Positions 25,562-32,832 of a stretch of 64,000 nucleotides of DNA are shown here, one piece after another. The DNA is from Candidatus Micrarchaeota archaeon (GTDB taxonomy: Archaea > Micrarchaeota > Micrarchaeia > Micrarchaeales > Micrarchaeaceae): the NCBI GenBank assembly GCA_028866575.1, contig JAGWHU010000001.1, positions 123,913-187,912 on the forward strand, written 5' to 3'. Under the pieces are notes generated by a model. The model was not told the origin of the DNA and made no database searches. It saw only the letters and a program-made list of their open reading frames with translations. Position 1 is the first letter of the stretch, and every line of letters begins with the position of its first letter. The translations under genes were made by a program, and so were the position numbers.

Positions 25562-26311
25562 TTAAATGCCCTTTACGCTCTTTTTTGAAACAAGCCTCTT
25601 GACTATCTCGTTGCCTATCTCTGTGCCTGCTGTTTCTTCGGCCAGGACCGTCTTGTATGCCCCAGCCTTCTCAAGCCTGTCAGCATTGTCCTCCTTGTTG
25701 GCTCTTACTATGACGTCTATGTCCTTATGGGCCGTTTTCGCTGTTATTGAGACGAGGGCATTCTGCATGTCGTCCTTGCTGCATGCGATCACGCACCGCG
25801 CCCTATCTATTCCCGCAAGCCTGAACACCTCCGCAGACCTCAGGTCCCCATTTATAGCCAGGCCGTTTTCCCTGTAAAGCTGCCTGAGCTCCTTCTGGTT
25901 TTGCGCTATTGTCACGGACTTTATGCCCTGCTTCTTGAGATCTTCCGAAAGCACCTTCGAGAAGCTGTTGTACGGGACTATGATTACGTGTCCGCGCAGA
26001 TTGTTAATCCTTGAAGATATGATGCGCTCCCTGAGGTTGAAATTGTTTATGAAATCGAAGAACCATGAGGCAAGTAGAACGGTAAGGAGCGGGAATATCG
26101 TTGCATCAAGCAGCTTTGAAATGAAGAAGAGCGGGTTGGAGGCCTCGCTGAAGTTGACAAGGTAAAAGCTCACCTGCAGCGAATCCAGCGAATTTTCTAT
26201 GATTGCCGTCCACAGGCCTACTCCCGCAGCTACTGATAATGCCAGAGATGCAAGAAATAGTACCGCGACTATGAGGATCAGGGTGTATTGGGTTCTCTTA
26301 AGGTTCACCAT
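25562..26311 (-). CDS. RCK (TrkA-N) membrane protein, channel-like
   Basis: A 249-residue protein. Two or three hydrophobic segments (about 10-30 and 60-85) are followed by a TrkA-N/RCK domain (LRGHVIIVPYNSFSKVLSEDL, ARCVIACSKDDMQNALVSITAK). RCK domains bind NAD(H), ATP or ions and gate K+ channels. The nucleotide-binding glycine motif is degraded (VPYNSFSK instead of GxGxxG), and no TVGYG selectivity filter is present. So it is not a standard K+ channel subunit; it may be a MthK-like protein that has lost the filter, or a different cation channel. It is the last of three adjacent RCK genes on one strand, four bases from its neighbour. Confidence 0.68.
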   Translation of the reverse strand: MVNLKRTQYTLILIVAVLFLASLALSVAAGVGLWTAIIENSLDSLQVSFYLVNFSEASNPLFFISKLLDATIFPLLTVLLASWFFDFINNFNLRERIISSRINNLRGHVIIVPYNSFSKVLSEDLKKQGIKSVTIAQNQKELRQLYRENGLAINGDLRSAEVFRLAGIDRARCVIACSKDDMQNALVSITAKTAHKDIDVIVRANKEDNADRLEKAGAYKTVLAEETAGTEIGNEIVKRLVSKKSVKGI

Positions 26312-26314
26312 ATT

Positions 26315-27091
26315 TCACACCTTCGATATCCTCTCGCCCAGTTCAACCCCTGCAACAATCTCGGGCACTAGGCATAGGTCCGCACCGCCGCGCTGCATCT
26401 TCCTTACGTTCATCTCGTCCCTGGCATTGGATATTATCTTTATCTTAGGATTTGCATTGTGCGCGGTAACTATCCCCAAGAGGTTCGTGAAATCGCTTTC
26501 TGTCGCAAATATTATTGCCTTTGCGTTCTTCAGCGATGCATTTTCAAGTACCTTCCTTTCAGTGAAATCCCCCTCAATGACATTGAAGCCAATGTCGCGA
26601 AGAAGATTTACCTTTTCCTGGTTTTTTTCTATTATGACAAAATGCATCCTGCCCGCGCCGAGGTCGTTGCAGAGCCTTTCGGCAAGCATTGAATATCCGC
26701 ATACTATTATGTGCCCCCTCAGGTGCTTTGCGGTTATTGTCTCAAGTTTTGACTTGAGGTCTATGTTTGAAAGAAGGTTTATGAATGCAGCTATAAGGAA
26801 ACCTATTATGACCACCTTGGCCAGGCCGTCTAGTATCGATACTATGACGAAACTGTAGAAAAGGTAGCCGTAGTTGTTTGCAGCCAGCGCTGCGGTAATG
26901 GGCACCCACGAGCCTTCGCCGTTAGCATCGAACAGAGCGGAGAGCGTATAGTAACCCGCGGCATAGATATTGTGCGATATAAGGTCTAGGATCACAACAG
27001 AGAACAGCATGAAAAGGATAGTGGCTACTACCAGGATTACTATCACCCTTGTGGCAATGCTTTCCGAAGGGTTTGGATTTGAGCCGGTCAT
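26315..27091 (-). CDS. RCK (TrkA-N) membrane protein, channel-like
   Basis: A 258-residue protein with two membrane segments (about 15-38 and 75-105) that frame a possible re-entrant loop (YYTLSALFDANGEGSWVPITAAL), and an RCK domain beginning HLRGHIIVCGYSMLAERLCNDL with the acidic strand FVIIEKN. The pore loop has no TxGYG filter, but its position between the two segments matches the two-TM channel plan. The RCK nucleotide motif reads CGYSMLAE, partly degenerate. It starts two bases after the stop of the cytoplasmic RCK protein at 27094, so all three genes form one operon, probably a hetero-oligomeric channel. Confidence 0.7.
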   Translation of the reverse strand: MTGSNPNPSESIATRVIVILVVATILFMLFSVVILDLISHNIYAAGYYTLSALFDANGEGSWVPITAALAANNYGYLFYSFVIVSILDGLAKVVIIGFLIAAFINLLSNIDLKSKLETITAKHLRGHIIVCGYSMLAERLCNDLGAGRMHFVIIEKNQEKVNLLRDIGFNVIEGDFTERKVLENASLKNAKAIIFATESDFTNLLGIVTAHNANPKIKIISNARDEMNVRKMQRGGADLCLVPEIVAGVELGERISKV

Positions 27092-27093
27092 TT

Positions 27094-27525
27094 TCAGGAC
27101 TTTAGCTTCTTTATCTCCTTCAATATCTCGCTGCTTGCTGTTCTCTGCGGCATTACTATGTAGTCCGCGCCAACCTCTACAAGCTTCTCCCTGACGAATT
27201 CATCGTTAGCCCTAGCGGCTATGAAGAGCCTCTTATTCAGATCGTGCGCGGCAAGGACGGTGAACAGGTTTTTCGCGTCATCGTCGAGCGCAACCGCTAT
27301 CGCCTTGGCATTTTCTATGCCTGCGCTCTTGAGCGTCCTTGAATACGTAGCATCGCCCTCTATCACGTTATAGCCGAGCTCCCTGAGCATCTGTATCTTC
27401 TTCTGGTCATTCTCTATCACTACGAAACTCATGTTGTATTCAAGGAGCACATCCACTATCTTCTGGCCTACAACCCCATATCCGCAAACTATGACATGGC
27501 CCTCCAATCCCATCTTATTAGCCAT
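27094..27525 (-). CDS. Stand-alone RCK (TrkA-N) regulatory protein
   Basis: A 143-residue soluble Rossmann protein consisting of one TrkA-N domain: GHVIVCGYGVVGQKIVDVLLE (intact GxGxxG), FVVIENDQKK with the acidic ribose-binding residues, VIEGDATYSRTLKSAGIENAKAIAVAL. It is the only one of the three RCK genes with a complete NAD-binding motif and lacks membrane segments. It is the first gene of the operon and plausibly the ligand-sensing ring subunit for the two membrane proteins downstream. The ATG at 27525 lies 66 bases from the divergent start at 27592. Confidence 0.85.
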   Translation of the reverse strand: MANKMGLEGHVIVCGYGVVGQKIVDVLLEYNMSFVVIENDQKKIQMLRELGYNVIEGDATYSRTLKSAGIENAKAIAVALDDDAKNLFTVLAAHDLNKRLFIAARANDEFVREKLVEVGADYIVMPQRTASSEILKEIKKLKS

Positions 27526-27591
27526 CTATGCACCAAAACATCCATACGGCAAATGATTCAATATTGCAACCAAGCTTTAATAATTGTTGAT

Positions 27592-28236
27592 ATGGCATTG
27601 AGATATCTAAAAGTTAAATCTGCACTGAAACACCACGGTCCGTTACTCTGGCAAAAGGAAAAGCCCGCTGCGGTGATACATATAAATATGAGGCCAAGGA
27701 CAGATTATCCGTGGGATAAAATGGCAACTAAGGATATCGAAGCCGCAGAGACCAAGCGCGAAGAAATAAGAAGCATGGGGGAAACCATTGTAATACTGGC
27801 ACCAAAGCAATGGGCGGATCTTGCAGGTACCATTAGCATACTGGAGGCGAATGGCATGAGGCTGCTAAAGGAAAAGGAGTCTTTTGCACACATAATGCAA
27901 ACAAAGGAGCTTGGCAAAAGGCTTGCCGGGGAGTGGTTTTTCATAGACGGGCGCGGAACGGATAAAAAAGGCTATTATAACGTACGCGAAAACGGGGATC
28001 TTGTAAAGTTCGGGATAATGGACCACCTATTGAGAAACTTCAAGGACCCTGAAGGCATAGCGCATGCAAGCAGCGGAAACTGGTCCCTGTGCATGGCAAT
28101 CTCACCGCCCAATCATATGGCGATGGGCAGGCAGTTTGAGCTGATGGGCGGGATATCTCCGGAACAGCGCGCACCTGTCGCTGTCGGCATAAGGGAGAGC
28201 CGCAAGGCAGCCGGACTCCTCCGGTATGACAAATAA
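27592..28236 (+). CDS. Hypothetical soluble protein
   Basis: About 214 residues from ATG 27592. The reading frame is open back to 27496, but a start there would overlap the divergent RCK gene; a TTTAATAAT box (about 27575-27583) fits a leaderless start close to 27592. The protein has a basic start, a PAAVIHINMRPRTDYPWDK segment, a Glu/Lys helix and a Trp/Phe-rich second half (GEWFFIDGRGTDKKGYYNVRENGDLVKFGIMDHLL). I do not recognise the family. Base composition is like the surrounding core genes, unlike the AT-rich DNA that follows. Confidence 0.55.
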   Translation: MALRYLKVKSALKHHGPLLWQKEKPAAVIHINMRPRTDYPWDKMATKDIEAAETKREEIRSMGETIVILAPKQWADLAGTISILEANGMRLLKEKESFAHIMQTKELGKRLAGEWFFIDGRGTDKKGYYNVRENGDLVKFGIMDHLLRNFKDPEGIAHASSGNWSLCMAISPPNHMAMGRQFELMGGISPEQRAPVAVGIRESRKAAGLLRYDK

Positions 28237-28321
28237 TAGAGCCAATAAAACTATGATTTTAGCTCCGGCATAAGCCAATGTCGAATTTGAGTTTATCCGA
28301 ATAAGCTTGTTATGCATTATT

Positions 28322-28408
28322 ATGAAGAATGTTTATCTTAATAAACCTCTACCTACAAAGATAATAGCAGAGCTTGCAGCTTTAATATTTTCAAGTTTGG
28401 TGTTATAA
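28322..28408 (+). pseudogene. Remnant resembling the 3' end of the Nudix gene at 29899
   Basis: A 28-codon ORF reads MKNVYLNKPLPTKII, then AELAALIFSSLVL, then stop. Its end resembles the C-terminus of the Nudix protein at 29899-30444 (KPLTVPEL, then SALAALAFSGLLL). At the DNA level 28 of 32 bases match between 28373-28404 and 30400-30431. It looks like the truncated tail of a related Nudix gene left at the left edge of the AT-rich insert. It could also be a short leader ORF for the nucleotidyltransferase, whose ATG is three bases after it. Confidence 0.5.
28373..28404 (+). repeat. Left copy of a 32-bp imperfect direct repeat
   Basis: It begins CTTGCAGCTTTA and matches 30400-30431 with four mismatches in 32 bases. 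The two copies bracket the nucleotidyltransferase, the 29219 gene and most of the Nudix gene. This could reflect a duplication-deletion event or recombination between Nudix paralogues. Confidence 0.6.
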
Positions 28409-28410
28409 AT

Positions 28411-29205
28411 ATGACTGAAAAGACGAAAAACAATTCTAATGAAAAAGAAACAGAAGCTAAAAATAATAATAAATACGGTGCTATTCTTCTGTGTGGCGGT
28501 AGGGGTACTAGACTTAGAGAATTAACACACGATGAAATACCCAAATCTTTGGTTAAAGTTGAAGGTAAGGAACTTATTGGATACAGTATAGATGACATGT
28601 TGTACTCTAAAATGGTCGACAAATTAGTATTTGCTGTTGGCTATAAATCAGAACAAATTATCAACTATGTTAATAATCTGAAACTAGATACCAAGGTAGA
28701 GTTTTCATATCAAAGTAAACCAGGAGTTTTATGCGCTGTGAAAGAAGCAGCAGCACATATAGAGGGAAGCAAAGTGATTTTCTGTAATAGCGATGAAATT
28801 AGAGTAAACTTACATTTAGACGAAGCTATCCTTTATCACGAAACTTCTAGTTATGTTGCTACCATGGTAGCTACCTATACTGATGCTTTACATGAAAAGG
28901 GCGTATTAGAATTAGATGATAAAAATGTTGTATTAAAACTCAGACTAAGAGATTCTGTTTATGCCTCTAAACCTGAAGAGACCGGTTTAGTAAATGCAGG
29001 TATTGTTATAATGAACAAATCTGCTATAGACTATTTTGATCCAAGTTATGAAAAAGATTGGATGGGTATTATCGAACCTTTGATTAGAACTAGCAATTTA
29101 AGGGCGTATATAGATTCAAATATAAAATTCCTTCATGGAAATACACGAGAACAAGTTTCAGAAGCCAAAGAATATATAGGAAAATTGCAAAGAAATAAAA
29201 AATAA
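28411..29205 (+). CDS. Sugar-phosphate nucleotidyltransferase
   Basis: A 264-residue NTP-transferase. The N-terminal GAILLCGGRGTRLRELTHDEIPKSLVKVEGKELIGYSI has the GGxGTRLxxxT...PKxL motif that binds the nucleotide and pyrophosphate. FCNSDE is the metal-binding Asp region, and VNAGIVIMN follows. It should couple NTP to a sugar-1-phosphate (for example GDP-mannose or dTDP-glucose type), feeding surface glycosylation. It lacks a C-terminal left-handed beta-helix, so it is the short type. Codon use is very AT-rich compared with neighbours, a sign of transfer. The first about 20 residues are Lys/Asn-rich. Confidence 0.85.
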   Translation: MTEKTKNNSNEKETEAKNNNKYGAILLCGGRGTRLRELTHDEIPKSLVKVEGKELIGYSIDDMLYSKMVDKLVFAVGYKSEQIINYVNNLKLDTKVEFSYQSKPGVLCAVKEAAAHIEGSKVIFCNSDEIRVNLHLDEAILYHETSSYVATMVATYTDALHEKGVLELDDKNVVLKLRLRDSVYASKPEETGLVNAGIVIMNKSAIDYFDPSYEKDWMGIIEPLIRTSNLRAYIDSNIKFLHGNTREQVSEAKEYIGKLQRNKK

Positions 29206-29218
29206 TTATATTTTTATA

Positions 29219-29695
29219 TCATCTTTTTAACTTTCTAATTTCACTTAATGCATCTACAACTTCCCTATCTAGTTTTTCATCTGCAGACCCCGCAAATCCC
29301 TTATGTAAAGTCAATATGCCCTTTGCAAAATAACCTATATTTGCCACTAAAGTTAGATTATTTGAATTTTTTGCAGCTTTGACACCTTTCATTATGGTTT
29401 CCGTTTTTTCTTCGATGGAGGTCATAGAATTTGCGCCTCTAATTGTCTCTCCAATCAAAATATCTAGGTACATCTTACCAGCTACATCCCAAAATTTTTC
29501 TGATTTAGCTTTATCATCAGCTAAACCATATGCCTGAGCGGATTTCTCTATTAAAGCGATTATTTGTTTATATTTGGTATATACTTCTCTATTGCCAACT
29601 ATATTGCCTGTGTCTAATCTATTTAACCTCCTGCTTGCCTCCATAGCAAATGCTTCTGGATCTATCAAAGATTTTTTTGTTGCTGTTTCTACCAT
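29219..29695 (-). CDS. Hypothetical helical protein in the AT-rich insert
   Basis: A 158-residue soluble protein predicted to be entirely alpha-helical (EAFAMEASRRLNRLDTGN, AKSEKFWDVAGKMYLDILIGE, KTETIMKGVKAAKNSNNLTL, DREVVDALSEIRKLKR). I do not recognise it. The long helices resemble a small TPR-like or bundle protein, but no repeat motif is convincing. It is convergent with the nucleotidyltransferase, 13 bases away, and AT-rich like its neighbours. The upstream gap 29696-29898 is AT-rich and carries promoters for both flanking genes; no other gene is seen in it. Confidence 0.5.
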   Translation of the reverse strand: MVETATKKSLIDPEAFAMEASRRLNRLDTGNIVGNREVYTKYKQIIALIEKSAQAYGLADDKAKSEKFWDVAGKMYLDILIGETIRGANSMTSIEEKTETIMKGVKAAKNSNNLTLVANIGYFAKGILTLHKGFAGSADEKLDREVVDALSEIRKLKR

Positions 29696-29898
29696 GTTAT
29701 CTATTATAATTAACTATTAGGGGATATTTATATTTTTGTGTTAATAGTTGCAAATGCTTAAAAAGCCCTCACCCGACTAAAAAGTCCGACGCGAAGCACC
29801 ATTATCTTAGATACATCTTTTCTAGACATATTAAAGAAATGTTAAATGCTTAAATTATTAATGTAATAAACAATAATTACATCATTGGTGTAAGGTCG

Positions 29899-30444
29899 AT
29901 GGTAAATAAATGGAAAGTGCTAGAACATAAAAAGGTGTATAGTTCACCGTTCGTTAATGTATATATTGATAAAGTAAGGTTACCTAATGGGAAGGTTATA
30001 GACGATTATAGCGTTATAGAAAAACCAAGTTATGTGATACTTGTTGCAACAGATCACAGTGGTAAGGTTGTTACAATAAAGGAGTACAAACACGGTGCAA
30101 AAGAGATACAATTGACACTCCCTGCAGGATTAAAAGAAAATAATGAATCTCCAATCCAGGCAGCTAAGAGAGAATTAAGGCAGGAAACGGGCTATGTTGG
30201 TGGTAAATTTAAATATGTGGGTAAAATCAACGAATATGCATCTAAAGACACACATAATGTATATATTGTAAAGGTTACAGGGTTGAAGTTAAGAGGAAAA
30301 CAAGATTTAAAAATCGGTGAAGAAATAGAAGTAAAACCTCTCACAGTTCCGGAATTAAAAATGCAAATTCGTAAGAAGATGTGGAAAAATGGCAGCGCAC
30401 TTGCAGCTTTAGCATTTTCAGGTTTGTTGTTGAGAACAGAATAA
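29899..30444 (+). CDS. Nudix hydrolase, ADP-ribose pyrophosphatase-like
   Basis: A 181-residue Nudix protein. The Nudix box GLKENNESPIQAAKRELRQETGY (Gx5Ex7REUxEExGU) has both metal-binding Glu positions, one as RQET. The upstream LPAG and preceding beta strands (VILVATDHSGKVVTIKEYKHG) match the ADP-ribose/NDP-sugar hydrolase branch. It could recycle NDP-sugars made by the nearby nucleotidyltransferase. AT-rich like the rest of the insert. GGTG precedes the ATG. Its C-terminal coding region is the right-hand copy of the 32-bp repeat. Confidence 0.88.
   Translation: MVNKWKVLEHKKVYSSPFVNVYIDKVRLPNGKVIDDYSVIEKPSYVILVATDHSGKVVTIKEYKHGAKEIQLTLPAGLKENNESPIQAAKRELRQETGYVGGKFKYVGKINEYASKDTHNVYIVKVTGLKLRGKQDLKIGEEIEVKPLTVPELKMQIRKKMWKNGSALAALAFSGLLLRTE
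30400..30431 (+). repeat. Right copy of the 32-bp imperfect direct repeat
   Basis: Partner of 28373-28404 (28 of 32 identical); it lies inside the 3' end of the Nudix gene, 14 bases before its stop codon. Confidence 0.6.
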
Positions 30445-30596
30445 TTGATGGATAAATTTGAATTGATTCATCATCGAAATAATATAAGAACTTCTATTAA
30501 AAGTGCACTAGGGACATCTACCAAACTACGACTATAAGCACTAAATAAAATACTAGCTAGAAAACATGACTTTTGAGCCATGTCCTAAGTGTAAAG

Positions 30597-30689
30597 TAGC
30601 TCCAGCCAGATTCGAACTGGCGTTTACGGCTCCAGAGGCCGCCGTCCTTTTATGGTTGCAAAATGCAATGACCACTAGACGATGGAGCT
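30597..30689 (-). tRNA. tRNA-Gln (anticodon CTG) with a ~20-nt insertion in the D loop
   Basis: Acceptor AGCTCCA/TGGAGCT with discriminator A, anticodon arm GCGGC-CTCTGGA-GCCGT (anticodon CTG), variable loop AAAC and T arm GCCAG-TTCGAAT-CTGGC all fold. The D stem GTCT/GGAC forms only if about 20 bases (about 30649-30668 on the plus strand) are removed from the D loop. The inserted piece contains TGCA-TTT-TGCA with TGGT/ACCA flanks and a three-base bulge (CAT), like a relaxed bulge-helix-bulge. So the gene appears to carry a non-canonical D-loop intron. CCA is not encoded. The AT-rich insert abuts its 3' end. Confidence 0.85.
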
Positions 30690-30744
30690 AAATACAGTAT
30701 ATTATTCCGCGCAGGTTTTATATGTTATTGTTAAAAGTAAAGCT

Positions 30745-31443
30745 ATGGCAGTCGGGCGTAGCGTTACGTCATTGGAGGAAATAAGGGACATAATAATAGC
30801 CGATGTAGTGCTTATCACGGCGTTTTCGCTCACCAGGATTGGTGGAATACCCGGTTTCCAGGGAAACCAGGGCGCCCTGGGGCAGTTCCTTTATTACCTC
30901 CCAATAGCCGCAATAGGCGTCACCCTGAGCTTCATACTTCACGAGCTCATGCACAAGTTCCTTGCAATGAGATACGGCGCAGCTGCGGAATTCAGGACCT
31001 CGCTGTCCGGCCTTGCGGTAACAATCGTAACCGGGGCGTTTGGATTCCTGCTCGGCATACCTGGCGCAACATACATATACACCAACTCTTTTACCGACAA
31101 GGAGAACGGCCTTGTATCCATTGCCGGCCCGCTTACTAACCTTGCGGTATTCGTGGTCTTTCTTGGCATAGCGCTGGTATTCTCCCCCCCTACGAATTCC
31201 TTCCTTTATTCAGTTACATCATTCACGATATTCATAAGCATACTCCTTGCGTTCTTCAACATGCTGCCGATATACCCGCTTGACGGAAGCAAGGTGCTCC
31301 ACTGGAGCAAGCCGATATATGCGGTCTCGATGCTTGCCATTTTCGCGCTGATGGTGCTTTTCACGGGCATAGGCATATTCGACATAATAATATTCGTTGT
31401 CGTGGCGCTGGTGTTCTCCCTGTTTTACAGGTTCGTGCTCTGA
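30745..31443 (+). CDS. Site-2-protease family (M50) membrane metalloprotease
   Basis: About 232 residues from ATG 30745, with six membrane segments. The zinc motif HELMH (in SFILHELMHKFLAMRYG) is followed by the second signature NMLPIYPLDGSKVL, where the Asp is the third ligand. The family cuts transmembrane segments of regulators or leftover signal peptides. The reading frame is open to 30682, but that would run into tRNA-Gln; a TTTTATATG box (about 30716-30724) fits a leaderless start at 30745. This is a short, PDZ-less member of the kind often seen in archaea. Confidence 0.85.
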   Translation: MAVGRSVTSLEEIRDIIIADVVLITAFSLTRIGGIPGFQGNQGALGQFLYYLPIAAIGVTLSFILHELMHKFLAMRYGAAAEFRTSLSGLAVTIVTGAFGFLLGIPGATYIYTNSFTDKENGLVSIAGPLTNLAVFVVFLGIALVFSPPTNSFLYSVTSFTIFISILLAFFNMLPIYPLDGSKVLHWSKPIYAVSMLAIFALMVLFTGIGIFDIIIFVVVALVFSLFYRFVL

Positions 31444-31518
31444 CAAGGAGTATAAAACCGTAACGGCAGCCTTTTATAAGTATTATAAACATTTGTTAGC
31501 AATTATCTATGTGTTTTA

Positions 31519-32832
31519 ATGGCGGATGAACCTGCAGGAAAACCCAAAAAGAGCGAAGGTAATCCAGAGATAGGAGAAACACGAACATCGATAGATGCAC
31601 TCCTTGAGCTGCTCAGGGAGAAGGGAAGGATGGAGCTGAGCAGCATCGCGATAAAGCTTAACGTTGACGCAAGGATGGTGGAGAACTGGGCCAAGGTGCT
31701 GGAGAACGGCAACCTGATAAGGATAACGTACGAAGTAGGCAGGATGTACCTGGAGCCAGTCAATCTTACCCCCGGGCAGCAGAAGGACCTCAAGACGAAG
31801 ACCGACATAACCAAATTCATACTGGAGGAGGACCTCGCCATAGAGCGCATATCCCTTGACAAGTTCTCTAAGAGCATAGACGAGCTAAACGAATCCCTTG
31901 GAAGCCTCAACAAGATGTACCAAAACAAGCTCCCAGATGTGCAGCGCATACTTGCCGAAGTCGACAACGTGTATGCACCCCTGGAAGCTAAGAAGAAGAG
32001 CATGGACAGGATAAAGGACGAGATAGAGAAGGACTTCGAGGAAATAGACAAGAAGGCCGACGCGCTGTACGCGAAGCTCAACAGCTTCTCCCCCAAACAA
32101 ACAGAATCAAAGGTGAACGACAGGCGCGACCAGCTAAGCAAGGTACTCGAGAGCACTAACGATTCGCGCGAGGCCATAAACGATATGGAGAACAACAAGG
32201 ACAAGTTCTTCAATTCGATGGAAGCAGAAATAAGCTCCCAGATAAAGGAGATAAGGCACCAGTTCGCGAATTCAAAATACAACATAGAATACGCCCTGAA
32301 GACCAACTCCAAGCAGCTCAACGGGCTAATAAAGGACATACAGGCCCAGGTGAGATCCGCGCAGAAGGTATCGAAGGAAGTGGACAGCTACAGGAAGGAG
32401 TTCGAGACCGCAAAGCACGATCTCGAGGTGCTGAAGAGCGATTTCAAGGACAAGTACCAGAGGATAAAGCAGGGCATGGAAAAGGACAACAAGCTCATAG
32501 AATCAGAGTCGAAACGCGCCTCTGACATACTCAATTCGATAAAGGACAACTTCGGAGACGTGGCGAAGTTCGATGACGACCTGAAGCGGTGGAACAGGAA
32601 CATCAACGACATGAGCCGCGACGTTTTGTCGACAAAGACCGAGATAATAAAGCTAACCAACCAGCTCAACGCGCTTGACTCCAACAAGAACATGTCCATA
32701 GAGAAGAGGGCAAAGGCCCTGGACGACCTGAAAAAGGACGGCAAGGCCACGAAGGACAAGACTGCTGCAATAAAGAAGGCCATAAAGGACGTTTCCGACG
32801 AGATAAAGCGCAAAGCTGACGAGGCGAAGTGA
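31519..32832 (+). CDS. Winged-helix/coiled-coil protein of the pilus operon
   Basis: A 437-residue protein, first gene of the secretion operon. Residues about 22-85 look like a winged helix (TSIDALLELLREKGRMELSSIAIKLNVDARMVENWAKVLENGNLIRI) with a strand pair (YEVGRMYLEPV). The rest is almost continuous coiled coil, rich in Lys/Asp/Glu, with four or five broken segments, some resembling SMC or myosin rods (KSDFKDKYQRIKQGMEKDN). No membrane segment is present. The gene overlaps the ATPase by GTGA, so it is coupled to the machine. It may act as a cytoplasmic scaffold or ring component of the pilus base, comparable in position but not sequence to archaellum FlaC/D/E. Function unknown. Confidence 0.7.
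   Translation: MADEPAGKPKKSEGNPEIGETRTSIDALLELLREKGRMELSSIAIKLNVDARMVENWAKVLENGNLIRITYEVGRMYLEPVNLTPGQQKDLKTKTDITKFILEEDLAIERISLDKFSKSIDELNESLGSLNKMYQNKLPDVQRILAEVDNVYAPLEAKKKSMDRIKDEIEKDFEEIDKKADALYAKLNSFSPKQTESKVNDRRDQLSKVLESTNDSREAINDMENNKDKFFNSMEAEISSQIKEIRHQFANSKYNIEYALKTNSKQLNGLIKDIQAQVRSAQKVSKEVDSYRKEFETAKHDLEVLKSDFKDKYQRIKQGMEKDNKLIESESKRASDILNSIKDNFGDVAKFDDDLKRWNRNINDMSRDVLSTKTEIIKLTNQLNALDSNKNMSIEKRAKALDDLKKDGKATKDKTAAIKKAIKDVSDEIKRKADEAK

Noticed and set aside
27496..27591. Upstream start for the 27592 protein
   Set aside because: It would overlap the divergent RCK gene; a TATA-like box fits a start near 27592.
30682..30744. Upstream start for the M50 protease
   Set aside because: It would begin inside tRNA-Gln; the TATA box fits ATG 30745.
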